This document shows positions 36,120-44,562 of a stretch of DNA of 64,000 nt, piece by piece (positions within the stretch are counted from its first letter, which is position 1; the number at the start of each line of letters is the position of its first letter). The DNA comes from Kitasatospora sp. NBC_01287 (lineage in GTDB: Bacteria > Actinomycetota > Actinomycetes > Streptomycetales > Streptomycetaceae), in the NCBI RefSeq assembly GCF_026340565.1, contig NZ_JAPEPB010000001.1:2542001-2606000 (forward strand). The letters are read 5' to 3'. Below the pieces are notes generated by a model. That model ran no database searches, had not been told where the DNA came from, and worked only from the letters and a program-made list of their open reading frames with translations. A program made the position numbers and the translations under genes.

Positions 36120-37219
36120 CGCGCCCCCCGCTGGGCGAGGGCGTGGTGCGCGGCCTCCAGGTACTGGGCGGCGCAGCGCTGCGGGTTGAACAGGGCGCAG
36201 GCGCGGGCGCGGGCAACCCTGCCCATGCGGGCCAGCTCGTTCGGGTTCTCGCAGGCGCGGGCGAGCGCGGCGGCCAGGGAGCCGCGTTCGGCGTAGGGGT
36301 ACACGATGCCGGTCAGGCCGTCGAGGACGACTTCCGGGCCGGCGCCGACGTCGGGGACGATCGCCGGGATGTTGGCGGCGGCACCGTCGATGATGCACCG
36401 TCCGAACCCTTCCTCAGGGGAGGGGGAGACCAACACGTCGGCTGCGGCCAGGCGCTCGACCAGATCCGTGGTGTAACCGTGGAACATCACCGGGGCGCCG
36501 GTAGTGTCCACCAGCTTCTCCAGGCTCTCCTGGGCGCTACCGGGCTGCCCGTACACGGTGACGTGGACCCGGTGGCGCAGGTCGGGCTCGGAGGAGGCGT
36601 AAACCAGGTCTTCGAGCCGCTTCCATGGGACGGTGCGGGCGATGACCCCGATCCGCAGCACCTCGCCGGGGGCCTTCTCGGTGCGCTCGGGGGCCTGGGC
36701 GGGGATGTGCACGCCGTTGTAGATCGTGGTGGCACTTGTGACGCCTGGAAGGTGGCGGGCGGAGCCGGCGGCGGCCTTGGAGATGCCGACCCAGTGGGCC
36801 TGGTAGAGGAGCGTGGAGGGCATCTGGCCGGGGCGTACGGGCATGATGCGGCCGGTGCCCGGGTCGAGGACCCGCAGGATGCGGTCCGGGTGGACGATAC
36901 CGCGCAGCACGGCGACCACCGGAGTGGTCCTGGCGATGATGACGTCGGCCGCCGCGGTGCGGTGGGTGGAGATGATGACGCTGTCGCGGCGGTTGGAGGC
37001 CATGACGTGGACGGCGGCGCGGTAGCCGTCCCAGCCGTCGACCTCGTTGACCTCGACGCCGGCCGGGGCGGGGGCGGGCGCGGCGTCCATGCCGCTGCGC
37101 CACCACACCAGGCGGACCCTGACGCCCTGGGTGGCGAGTGCTTCGGCGAGTTCGGCGACGGACTTCTCGGCACCTCCTCGGGCGGTCGAGATCCAGGTGA
37201 GCACTAAGGTGCTGATCAC
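36116..37219 (-). CDS. GT4-type glycosyltransferase
   Basis: A 367-aa GT-B glycosyltransferase. N-terminal GGAEKSVAELAEALATQG (acceptor half) and C-terminal donor half with IGVIARTVPWKRLEDLV, VLVSPSPEEGFGRCIIDGAAANIPAIV (the E-x7-E-like motif of GT4) and NPQRCAAQYLEA. GTG 37219 follows AAAGGA at good spacing and lies 12 bp after the stop of the preceding unknown gene. It uses an activated sugar donor; acceptor unknown. Together with the MurA-like, aldolase and radical SAM genes it suggests a glycosylated or sugar-derived small molecule. Confidence 0.88.
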   Translation of the reverse strand: MISTLVLTWISTARGGAEKSVAELAEALATQGVRVRLVWWRSGMDAAPAPAPAGVEVNEVDGWDGYRAAVHVMASNRRDSVIISTHRTAAADVIIARTTPVVAVLRGIVHPDRILRVLDPGTGRIMPVRPGQMPSTLLYQAHWVGISKAAAGSARHLPGVTSATTIYNGVHIPAQAPERTEKAPGEVLRIGVIARTVPWKRLEDLVYASSEPDLRHRVHVTVYGQPGSAQESLEKLVDTTGAPVMFHGYTTDLVERLAAADVLVSPSPEEGFGRCIIDGAAANIPAIVPDVGAGPEVVLDGLTGIVYPYAERGSLAAALARACENPNELARMGRVARARACALFNPQRCAAQYLEAAHHALAQRGAR

Positions 37220-37231
37220 GCTGCTGTCCTT

Positions 37232-37750
37232 TCAGGTCTGTAGGTCTGCAACAACTCGTGGCAGGGATTGCCGAGTTGGCTGGATGGATTCCGGCCCGGG
37301 GCGGGAACGCCGGTCCTTGGCCGAGCGCGTCGTCCGGCGGGGCGGCCTCGTGCGGGTCCCGGCCAGGGCCCGGGTGAGGGCACTCATGCCGTGGTCGCTC
37401 AACGTCGGGGGGAGGACATCGCAGCGCCGCTTCCCGAAGCGGGCCCGTGCGATGGTGCGGGCCATGCTGATCGCGACCTCGACACCGAGGGCGCTGGAGG
37501 TGACCAGCACGACCGAGTCGTCCGGCCGGCCGACGGCGTCGCCCAGGCGCCCGGTCAGTTCCTGCTGAATCCGCGGGTTGAACACCGCGGTGTAGGCGGC
37601 GGTGCGCCACCGCTTCTCGCTCCGGACCAGGACCCATGCGCTGTTCTGGCCGATGTTGGCGGTCGGCAGGCCTGACGATCTGTCGAGACCCAGCCACCGA
37701 GGTCGGATGAGCGGAGGTGGACTGCCCCTAGCCCGGCGTGGGGTTGCCAC
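37232..37750 (-). CDS. Uncharacterised first gene of the biosynthetic-type cluster
   Basis: About 172 aa. The central part (NIGQNSAWVLVRSEKRW, AYTAVFNPRIQQEL, DSVVLVTSSALGVEVAISM, LPPTLSDHGMSALTRALAG) looks like a folded alpha/beta domain, followed by a basic, Arg/Pro-rich tail of 50 residues. I recognise no family. The outermost start is GTG 37750, but the first 25 residues are low-complexity and the true start may be later. It lies 12 bp upstream of the glycosyltransferase and is probably co-transcribed with it. Confidence 0.55.
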   Translation of the reverse strand: MATPRRARGSPPPLIRPRWLGLDRSSGLPTANIGQNSAWVLVRSEKRWRTAAYTAVFNPRIQQELTGRLGDAVGRPDDSVVLVTSSALGVEVAISMARTIARARFGKRRCDVLPPTLSDHGMSALTRALAGTRTRPPRRTTRSAKDRRSRPGPESIQPTRQSLPRVVADLQT

Positions 37751-37847
37751 GGGACAGCTCGCCCATCAGTTGTGAGGATGCGATGGCCCGCACTGGCCGA
37801 GGCCGACCGATGGAGAACGGCTTCCCTGACGCGGCAGGCCCCGGAGT

Positions 37848-38549
37848 CTAGGCGGCGGACGGCAGGTCCGGCGCGGAGGCAGAGATGTGGTCGGCGAGCT
37901 GATGGGGTGGGCCTTGGGTGATGATCTGGCCGAGGATGCCGGCGACGGTGATATGCCCAGCGGCGATCATCGCGGTGGCGACCCTGCGGCCGAGCCGCCT
38001 GTGCGGGGACCGGGGCGGTCTGCGGTGAGTGCGGGGCGCGCGGACGTCGGGTGCGCCCAGCTGCCGGTCCGGTAACGCAGCCACCGGACCGGGCTGGAAG
38101 ACGTGCCGAGCGCCGCACTCGAACCAGACGGATTTGCTACTGGCCGCCTCGTCGACGTTCACGCCCCACGAATTGGAGAGCGCCTTGACCAGGTTGAGAC
38201 CTCGACCACTCTCCAGGCCTGGGTCGGACTCCTCGCAGGGAACAGGCAGTTCGGCGCTCTGGTCGGCGACTTCGACGCGGACGACGGTGCCGCCCCATGT
38301 CGCGGTGACGATCGCCGCCCTCCTGGTGTGGATGACCGCATTGTTGATCACCTCGCCGGCGAGCAGCTCGAGGTCTTCGAGACGGTCCGGTGGGAGATCG
38401 AGACCCCAGCGGCTGATGCCGTCGAGGAGAAGACGCCGAGTCTCGGCGGCGTCCTCCAACGTCGGCGCAACGTGCAGAACCAGCGTCAGCGGCTGGCGTG
38501 GTGTTAACGGAGCGCCCGGGTACGGGGCAGGGCGCAGTGACTCATTCAT
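37848..38549 (-). CDS. ATP-binding regulatory protein (HATPase_c_2, RsbW-like)
   Basis: About 233 aa from ATG 38549. The first 140 residues form a GHKL kinase-like fold: LELLAGEVINNAVIHT (N box), VEVADQS (G1-like), ESGRGLNLVKALSNSWGV (G2 box). Such single-domain proteins act as anti-sigma-factor kinases or partners of XRE-DUF397 systems in streptomycetes. An extra basic then hydrophobic tail of about 80 residues (RTHRRPPRSPHRRLGRR, MIAAGHITVAGILGQIIT) is unusual. It is divergent from an XRE gene 207 bp away, the typical companion. Confidence 0.82.
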   Translation of the reverse strand: MNESLRPAPYPGAPLTPRQPLTLVLHVAPTLEDAAETRRLLLDGISRWGLDLPPDRLEDLELLAGEVINNAVIHTRRAAIVTATWGGTVVRVEVADQSAELPVPCEESDPGLESGRGLNLVKALSNSWGVNVDEAASSKSVWFECGARHVFQPGPVAALPDRQLGAPDVRAPRTHRRPPRSPHRRLGRRVATAMIAAGHITVAGILGQIITQGPPHQLADHISASAPDLPSAA

Positions 38550-38755
38550 GGGAAACCCCCGGTGAGCGCACAGGCTTGGATCACCGAGAGTGTGGCGTAG
38601 GCCACCGCCGGTGAGTGCTCTGCTACGTTCCCGCACCTGGGGCGGATTTGCAACAGACACCACCACCGATAATTGTCGGTCATAGCGAACTGGCGTTCAG
38701 CGCCTGGAGGCGGCAGACTTGACGCGGCATCAGTGACAGCTGGTAAGGGTGGGTC

Positions 38756-39652
38756 ATGGACGACGAGGCGACGAACGAAGAGCAGGACGAACGCCCTGCC
38801 GGCGTGCCATTCCTCCGGCACCTACTCGGCGGCCGGCTCCGGAGAATTCGCGACAACCACGGGCTCAGCCGCAAACAGCTCGGCGATGCGCTCGGCCTGT
38901 CGTCCGCGATCATCCAGCGCCTGGAGACCGGCCGGAACATCATCAAGGTTCACGACGTGAACTCCTGGGTCGCGCAGTTCGGTCTGGACCCAGCCACCAC
39001 CACCTCGCTCCGGGCCATGGCCAAGGAGTCCAAAGAGCACGGCTGGTGGGCAGAGGAGGATGTTCACCCGCAGTTCGGAGCCCTGGTCGAAGCCGAGAGG
39101 CTCGCCAGACGCATCCAGAACTGGGAACCCAACATCCTGCCTGGCCTGCTGCAGACCGCCGAGTACACCAAGGCGGTCATCTCCGGCGAGCGCTTCCTGC
39201 TGAAAGACGACGTTCCCCTGCCGCTCGACAAGGCTCTCGCACGCGCCGAGCGACGCAAGCTGGTCCTGTTCGCGGAGGACTCGCCGGAGGGCTGGTTCAT
39301 CATCGGCGAGAGCGCTCTGCGCATGCGGGTCGGCAACGCCGACCTGATGCGGGCCCAGGTCCAGCACCTGATCGAAGTGTGCGAGAACAAGAACGTCAGG
39401 ATCCAGGTACTTACCGAGAACTCCGGCTACCACGTCGGGGCGGCCGGCAGCTTCGCCGTCTACCTGTTCAGCGACCTGCCGGGCGACGGCGTCGCCTACA
39501 CCGAGCTGGACATGGCATTCAAGGACCAGCCGGCGAAGCTCGCCCGCCACACCCGCAAGTTCCAGCTACTGACGTCCCAGGCTCTCGACCCACAGGCGAG
39601 CCGGTCATACTTGCAGGCAACCCTGACGGACAAAGAGAGTTGGGGCAACTGA
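38756..39652 (+). CDS. XRE-family regulator with DUF5753 domain
   Basis: A 298-aa regulator: HTH at about 25-80 (LRRIRDNHGLSRKQLGDALG, SSAIIQRLETGRN), then a DUF5753 region (ILPGLLQTAEYTKAVI, ERRKLVLF, MRAQVQHLIEVCENKNVRIQVL). This is the WhiJ-like family that pairs with a DUF397 protein; the pair is thought to control development or secondary metabolism. The DUF397 gene follows after 4 bp. An ATP-binding protein gene lies divergently upstream, giving the three-component arrangement known in Streptomyces. Confidence 0.93.
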   Translation: MDDEATNEEQDERPAGVPFLRHLLGGRLRRIRDNHGLSRKQLGDALGLSSAIIQRLETGRNIIKVHDVNSWVAQFGLDPATTTSLRAMAKESKEHGWWAEEDVHPQFGALVEAERLARRIQNWEPNILPGLLQTAEYTKAVISGERFLLKDDVPLPLDKALARAERRKLVLFAEDSPEGWFIIGESALRMRVGNADLMRAQVQHLIEVCENKNVRIQVLTENSGYHVGAAGSFAVYLFSDLPGDGVAYTELDMAFKDQPAKLARHTRKFQLLTSQALDPQASRSYLQATLTDKESWGN

Positions 39653-39656
39653 AAGG

Positions 39657-39890
39657 ATGACCATGCACGACGGCACCACCCTCGACCAGGGCGGTTACGG
39701 CTGGCGCAAGTCCAGCTACTCGGCCGGGGAGAACGGCAACTGCGTCGAGGTCGGCCTCACCCTGGCCGGCAAGACCCTGGCCCGTGACAGCAAGGAGAAC
39801 GGTCGCGGTCCGGTCCTGGAGTTCGAGCCCGGCCCGTTCCAGGACTTCGTCAACGCCGTCAAGGCGGAGGAGTTCCCGGCCCAGCCGTAA
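39657..39890 (+). CDS. DUF397 protein
   Basis: A 77-aa DUF397 protein, with GYGWRKSSYSAGENGNCVEV, ARDSKENGRGPVLEF and FQDFVNAVKAEEF. It starts 4 bp after the XRE gene. Proteins of this family modulate the partner XRE regulator, probably by direct binding. A hairpin follows at 39900-39952, so the two genes form one unit. Confidence 0.93.
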   Translation: MTMHDGTTLDQGGYGWRKSSYSAGENGNCVEVGLTLAGKTLARDSKENGRGPVLEFEPGPFQDFVNAVKAEEFPAQP

Positions 39891-39899
39891 CGGGTGAAT

Positions 39900-39952
39900 A
39901 GGTGGGTGGGCGGACCCTGACGACGGTAGCGCCAAGGTCCACCCACCCACCT
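39900..39952 (+). terminator. Hairpin after the XRE-DUF397 pair
   Basis: A 17-bp stem with one mismatch (39900-39916 with 39936-39952), beginning ten bases after the DUF397 stop. It has no T-run. Confidence 0.65.
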
Positions 39953-40095
39953 GCATACCATCCGGTCGCGACAAGGAGCGCAAGTGCTCCTCACCACAAA
40001 TCCGGCATGGATACCGTAACCGTCAACTGACGCATAGTCAGCCCTGGGGCCCCTGGGTCAAACCCAGCACCAACCGTCTCCGGGGGGAGTTGACG

Positions 40096-40215
40096 ATGCC
40101 CGGCTCCACCACGCAGCCACCCGATCAGGGCACCTGTCGGCTGACACAAGTCCAGCCACTTCGCCAGCGAGAACAGCGACTGCGCCGAGGCCAGCCGCCC
40201 CGGCCGACACGACCC
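40096..40215 (+). pseudogene. Degenerate second DUF397 gene
   Basis: From ATG 40096 the frame begins like a DUF397 protein (MPGSTTQPPDQG), then a one-base shift is needed near 40148 to read KSSHFASENSDCAEA, which matches the KSSYSAGENGNCVEV core of the intact gene 450 bp upstream. After about 40190 the similarity is lost. It is a decayed duplicate or relative of the DUF397 gene. Confidence 0.6.
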
Positions 40216-40323
40216 CGTCCGACGCCCTCAGCATCACCGTGGTGGTGGCAGACCCGACCAGCCCCCTCCTGCCCCTCGCCCTGCCACTCGAAGGCCGACC
40301 AAGGTCGCTCTCCCCCGCCTGGG

Positions 40324-40770
40324 TCAAGCAGCGACAGCCGGCGCATCGTTCACGAGCAGAAACCGCTGGAGTTCCGCCTTCCGGACCCGGTACTCAGCAC
40401 CCAGTTGCAGAACGTCGCATGGGTACTGACCGGTCCTGGCCAGCCGGTAGCCAGTGGAACGACTGATCGACAGCAGCTCGTTGGCCACCGACAAGCGGAT
40501 GGCCGGCGGCAGCACAGCGATTCGATGCCGAACGCTCGAATCATCAAGCCCGAGCACGCGGAGCAGGGCCGCAGTAACGACCCGGTACTGGTCTCCGACG
40601 CGGACGACGGCGCAGGGGTACATGCCTTCCCGGAGAAGCCGGTACCCCGTGGAACGAGTCAGTGACAGAAGCCGGTGCGCATCGGCAACGAGGAGCGCGG
40701 GCGGGAGCTGCTCAAGGGCGTCGCGCGAGAACCGCCTCACGTTGGCGGCAGCAACGATCGCTTCTTTCAT
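40324..40770 (-). CDS. DNA-binding protein with two tandem excisionase-like HTH units
   Basis: A 148-aa protein made of two similar halves: LLSLTRSTGYRLLREGMYPCAVVRVGDQYRV and LLSISRSTGYRLARTGQYPCDVLQLGAEYRV, about 56 residues apart. Each half looks like the HTH_17/excisionase-type winged helix (Ser-Arg-Ser-T-x-Y-R recognition helix, then a wing ending in YRV). ATG 40770 follows GGAAGGG. It is transcribed divergently from an XRE gene, with a dyad between. It may bend DNA at att sites or act as a repressor; the duplication suggests recognition of paired half-sites by one chain. Confidence 0.7.
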   Translation of the reverse strand: MKEAIVAAANVRRFSRDALEQLPPALLVADAHRLLSLTRSTGYRLLREGMYPCAVVRVGDQYRVVTAALLRVLGLDDSSVRHRIAVLPPAIRLSVANELLSISRSTGYRLARTGQYPCDVLQLGAEYRVRKAELQRFLLVNDAPAVAA

Positions 40771-40792
40771 GGCAACCCTTCCTACGCCGAAC

Positions 40793-40809
40793 GTTCTCTG
40801 TGAGAGAAC
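40793..40809. promoter_or_regulatory. Candidate operator in a divergent promoter region
   Basis: The dyad GTTCTC-N5-GAGAAC sits in the 92-bp gap between the divergent genes starting at 40770 (minus) and 40863 (plus). Position and symmetry suit a repressor-binding site for one of the two flanking HTH proteins. Confidence 0.45.
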
Positions 40810-40862
40810 CTTCTATCACAGTTGCTGGAAAAGCAGCACCTATCCAAGTTACATTGCTTCTC

Positions 40863-41507
40863 ATGACGCAGACGCCCACTCCTAGCGCCCTTACCCTCCG
40901 GGTGGGTGAGGCCATTCGAGCGGGCCGGGCCCGCAAGAACTTCAGTGCGCCCCAGCTCGCAACCCTCTGCGCTGATCTTGGGGTGCCCATCCCCAAGACT
41001 GGCATCAACAAGATCGAAACCGGCCTTCGCGGCAGCCTCAAGCTGGAGGAGGCCATCGCCATCGCCCATGCTCTCGACATGCCACTGGTCTCGCTCATCG
41101 TCCCGCTCGGCGGCCCCGAGGTCGACCTGCTGCCCAACCTACGGCTTGCTGCCTGGGACGCGGCGAAGCTGATCACCGGCGAGGATTCCGCCGACAGCGA
41201 GCCCGAGGGAAGCCCTCGCGCCATCCTGGAGATGTTCCGCGAGCACGAGGTCGACGTCCGGACGGCGCTGATCTCCACCCGCGGGGCTCGCGATTGGCGG
41301 GCACAGGCAGGCAAGTCCCCCATCGGCTCACAGCGATACGAGGAACTCTCCCGGCAGACCACCGAGTTCGAGCGGCTCGCACACGGAGACTGCCAACGCC
41401 TGCTGCACACTCGCGAACGGATGCGCGTTCTCGACATCTGTCCAGCTCCGCTGCCGGACGAGCTCGACTTCATCGACCCGGACACAACCCGCCCAGCCAA
41501 CAGCTAA
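40863..41507 (+). CDS. XRE-type HTH regulator
   Basis: About 214 aa from ATG 40863. The N-terminal HTH (LRVGEAIRAGRARKNFSAPQ, then GINKIETGLRGSLKLEEAIA) is followed by a helical region rich in charged residues with no named domain. The gene has no strong ribosome site and may be translated from a short leader. It is followed by the excisionase-integrase pair, so it is a good candidate for the regulator controlling excision of element B. Confidence 0.78.
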   Translation: MTQTPTPSALTLRVGEAIRAGRARKNFSAPQLATLCADLGVPIPKTGINKIETGLRGSLKLEEAIAIAHALDMPLVSLIVPLGGPEVDLLPNLRLAAWDAAKLITGEDSADSEPEGSPRAILEMFREHEVDVRTALISTRGARDWRAQAGKSPIGSQRYEELSRQTTEFERLAHGDCQRLLHTRERMRVLDICPAPLPDELDFIDPDTTRPANS

Positions 41508-41552
41508 CTCGTCCTTCCCACACGCAGCTGACCCGCCCCGAGGAACGTCAAC

Positions 41553-41897
41553 ATGCTCCCTCCCGACACACACCGCAGCGCTTCTCCCGTTCCCCGGCAA
41601 GGTGCTTGCCGCGTGAGTGCCATGCCGTCCGCTGGCAGCCCGGCCGCAGTTCCTCAGGACCACACGAGCACGCCGGCCACCGTCGACCTTCTCCACAGCG
41701 GCTGGTACACCGCCGAGGAACTCGCGCCGCTCCTGAAGGTCGATCCGTCGACGCTCCGCCGCTGGCGCAGTGCAAAGCCTCCGCAAGGGCCCCCCTTCGT
41801 CCGTCTCGCCAACCGAACCGTTGTCTACTCCATCCCCGACACACAGGCATGGCTCATGTCTCAACGAACAGTCCCCGCAACACCGGAGGCCGCGTAG
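41553..41897 (+). CDS. Excisionase-like MerR/HTH_17 protein
   Basis: About 114 aa. After a flexible N terminus comes the excisionase-type winged helix: WYTAEELAPLLKVDPSTLRRWRS, then FVRLANRTVVYSIPDTQAWLMSQ. ATG 41553 has GAGGA eight bases upstream. Its stop lies one base before the integrase start, so the two are a xis-int unit. Role: direction factor for the integrase, or a small regulator. Confidence 0.82.
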   Translation: MLPPDTHRSASPVPRQGACRVSAMPSAGSPAAVPQDHTSTPATVDLLHSGWYTAEELAPLLKVDPSTLRRWRSAKPPQGPPFVRLANRTVVYSIPDTQAWLMSQRTVPATPEAA

Positions 41898-41898
41898 C

Positions 41899-43146
41899 TT
41901 GGCTGACAGCCCCGTGATCGTCCCGATCGCGATCGACCTGACCGACGATATCGAGTTCCGCGCGGACCGGCGCCCCGACTTCCGCTACCGCGCGCGGGTA
42001 CGTTGGTGGGACCCCAAGGGCGGCGGGCGGAAGTCGCTGTCCAACTCCGTTGCCTCAGAGGACGAGGCGAAGGACTGGATCAGCCGCCTTCGCAAGGCGG
42101 CCAAGCGCGGAATCGCTCCGTCGCTCTCGAACGTGACGTTGGCCGACTACGGGGACGAGAACTGGAACCTGGCCATGCGAGGTCTGGAACCGAAGACCCT
42201 CGACCCCTACCGGGCAGGCTGGAAGCTGCGCGTCGTCCCGACAATGGGTCATGTCCCGGTGGTCTCGATGACCAACGGGATCACCGACCGGGCCCTTCAC
42301 GCCTGGATCTCCGACGAGGTCGGCAAGTCCTCCGTCAAGAACACCCTTGCACCCCTTGTCCGGATCATGGAGCAGGCCCGTCGCGACGGCCTCATCGATA
42401 TCAACCCCTGCCGGATGACCGGCTGGCAGTCCCTGTACAAGGAGTTCGAGGACGAGCTGGACAACCCGCGCGCTCTCGCTCTGCCCGGCTGGGATGCCCT
42501 CGACGCCCTCGCCGAGGCGCTCGTTGCCCGCTCCCACGGCACCTACCGGATCTGGGGCGACGTCGTTCGCTTCGCTGCCTGCACCAGCGCTCGCATCGGC
42601 GAGGTCTCCGGTGTCCGGGTCCAGGACATCAACCGCTTCGACTGGACCTGGGACCTGAGCCGGCAGACCACCCCCAGCCCCGGTGGGCTGGTCGACAAGG
42701 GCACCAAGGGCAAGCGGCGCCGCACCGTCCCGATCATCGAGGAGATCCGCGACATGGTGACCTGGCGACTCGCCGTCGTCGGAAACGACCCGATGGCACG
42801 GCTGTTCACCGGCCCACGCGGTGGCCGCCTCAGCACGGCAGTGCTCCGTGACGCCACCCACTGGGATGAGGTTGTCACTGCGCTGGGCTACCCCTGGCTG
42901 CGCCGCCACGGCCTGCGGCACACCGGCCTCACCTGGCTCGCCGACGCCGGCGTGCGCGTGCATGTCCTCCAGCGAATCGCCGGACACGGGCAGATCACCA
43001 CGACCCAGCGTTACCTCCACCCGTCACACGCTGACTACATCGAGGCTGGCAACAAGCTGAGCACCCACCTCAGCGCGGGCCGCGAGACCCCGTCGGCGGA
43101 ACCCGAACCCACGCTTCCCGCCCGCCGCCTGTACGTCGTCCGCTGA
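41899..43146 (+). CDS. Tyrosine recombinase (integrase) of element B
   Basis: About 415 aa, phage-type integrase. Arm-binding type N terminus (FRYRARVRWWDPKGGGRKS), core-binding domain with an unusual helical segment (KSSVKNTLAPLVRIMEQARRDG), and catalytic motifs CTSARIGEVSGV (Arg), RRHGLRHTGLTWLADAG (H-x-x-R), RIAGHGQITTTQRYLHPS (His and the nucleophilic Tyr). TTG 41899 follows GGAGG at about 9 bases; GTG 41914 is an alternative. It differs strongly from the integrase at 13079, so the two elements are not copies of each other although they appear to use the same tRNA site. Confidence 0.92.
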   Translation: MADSPVIVPIAIDLTDDIEFRADRRPDFRYRARVRWWDPKGGGRKSLSNSVASEDEAKDWISRLRKAAKRGIAPSLSNVTLADYGDENWNLAMRGLEPKTLDPYRAGWKLRVVPTMGHVPVVSMTNGITDRALHAWISDEVGKSSVKNTLAPLVRIMEQARRDGLIDINPCRMTGWQSLYKEFEDELDNPRALALPGWDALDALAEALVARSHGTYRIWGDVVRFAACTSARIGEVSGVRVQDINRFDWTWDLSRQTTPSPGGLVDKGTKGKRRRTVPIIEEIRDMVTWRLAVVGNDPMARLFTGPRGGRLSTAVLRDATHWDEVVTALGYPWLRRHGLRHTGLTWLADAGVRVHVLQRIAGHGQITTTQRYLHPSHADYIEAGNKLSTHLSAGRETPSAEPEPTLPARRLYVVR

Positions 43147-43278
43147 GTATCCCGTGCTGGCGGACACCCGCCCGGGGCCCGCCTGCACGGCCGTTCCGCG
43201 CGGATCGTCCCGGCAGTCGCAAGGAGCAGACGGCCGAAGTGGCCGGGCGCTCCGGTGGCTTCATACGGAAGGTGCTGC

Positions 43279-44562
43279 TCAGCCGAGGGCCTCCTCAGTG
43301 ATCAGGCCCCAGCTGGGACGTGGTTCGCCGACCGGGTGCACGAGGGTCAGCAGGCGGCCTTCGAGGAACAGGTCGAGCCGGTGCCCCGTCTCGGCGGCCA
43401 GGCGGTGGCGCTGGGCACGGAGGTCCACGGGGACGCGCTCACCGAGCACCCCAACCAGCACCTCGTAGCGCGCGGGGCCGACGGCGTCCGTCTTGAGCCA
43501 GGTCCCCCGCACCGGCACGCCGCTGAGCTTGCCCAGCGGGTCCTCCTCTCGGCCGAAGGCCCGGTCCATCGCTGCCTCGACCACCCGCCGGGCACGGTCG
43601 GCCGAGGTCCCGCCACCGCGGGCCGCCGCCCCCAGCGGGTCAGCCTCCAGATCCTCCAGTGAGAAGGACCGGCCTGTCGGCACCTGAATCATGCGCCGCA
43701 GAGGGGCGGTTCCGCTCACTCCGGCGACCGGCGTGCCTGGGGCTTCGGCCTCCGATACGTCCTGGAAGACGACCTGTTCGATGTAGTCCTCCGAATCCGT
43801 CTCCCTCCGCCGACGGGAGTCGGACCGCGGGACGCGGAAGCGCCAGGGCTGCTGGCTGCCGGGCTTCTCGATCCATCCGGTCTTCAGGCCGGCCGAGGCA
43901 GGAGAGTCCTCGGGCAGGAAGATGTCGACGTAGACGCCGCCCGTGCCGAGCCACACCCAGCTCATGAAGTAGTCGTGGCCGCCGTGCTTCGCGGACCAGG
44001 TGGCGAGCTTCTGCAGGCGCAAGCGCTGGTCCGCAGTCCCCTTGCCTGCCGGGAGCATCTGCTTGGTGTTTCGGCGCCGGCCGCGCGCCTCGCCGGCGAG
44101 CGGGCCGGCGGCGAGGTCGTACAGCAGGTCCGGCCGGACGCCAGTCCTGGCGTAAGCGCCCAGGAGCTTGTCGGGCAGCACGTCAAAGCTGCTGAGCCCG
44201 TCCGTGCCGGACTTCCAGTCGAACAGGGTCTCGCTGACGGCGGTCATGACGCCGAGCCCGGTGCACTCGCTGACGAAGCGTCGGATGTGCCCGGAACTGG
44301 AGTCGAGTGCACCGCAGTCGACCCCGAGCGGCCCCGGTCCGGCGCCCCCGCTCAGGTAGCTGAGTAGGAGGCTGATCTCGTGGTCGCGCACGCGCTGGTC
44401 GACTGTGCGGCGCAAGTCGCAGGCCAGGGCGTTGATGTTGGCCAGCGCGGCCAGCGACACCGGGAGCGGGCCTTGGCCTATCTCGACTGCCTGGACCGCC
44501 TCCGGCCCGGCGGGGCCCTTCTCGACCGTGAAGCGCCAGACCCTGGCGTGCACCGTACTCAT
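43279..44562 (-). CDS. Uncharacterised 427-aa protein next to att
   Basis: Starts MSTVHARVWRFTVEKGP and has beta-rich segments (GHDYFMSWVWLGTGGVYVDIFLP, RYEVLVGVLGERVPVDLR) and two helical parts (LAALANINALACDLRRTVDQ, ADRARRVVEAAMDRAFG). A basic, Arg-rich stretch sits mid-protein. No catalytic motif or known domain is clear to me. It is a single gene, convergent with the integrase and less than 500 bp from the tRNA end of element B, a common slot for recently acquired cargo, including defence genes. Function unknown. Confidence 0.72.
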   Translation of the reverse strand: MSTVHARVWRFTVEKGPAGPEAVQAVEIGQGPLPVSLAALANINALACDLRRTVDQRVRDHEISLLLSYLSGGAGPGPLGVDCGALDSSSGHIRRFVSECTGLGVMTAVSETLFDWKSGTDGLSSFDVLPDKLLGAYARTGVRPDLLYDLAAGPLAGEARGRRRNTKQMLPAGKGTADQRLRLQKLATWSAKHGGHDYFMSWVWLGTGGVYVDIFLPEDSPASAGLKTGWIEKPGSQQPWRFRVPRSDSRRRRETDSEDYIEQVVFQDVSEAEAPGTPVAGVSGTAPLRRMIQVPTGRSFSLEDLEADPLGAAARGGGTSADRARRVVEAAMDRAFGREEDPLGKLSGVPVRGTWLKTDAVGPARYEVLVGVLGERVPVDLRAQRHRLAAETGHRLDLFLEGRLLTLVHPVGEPRPSWGLITEEALG

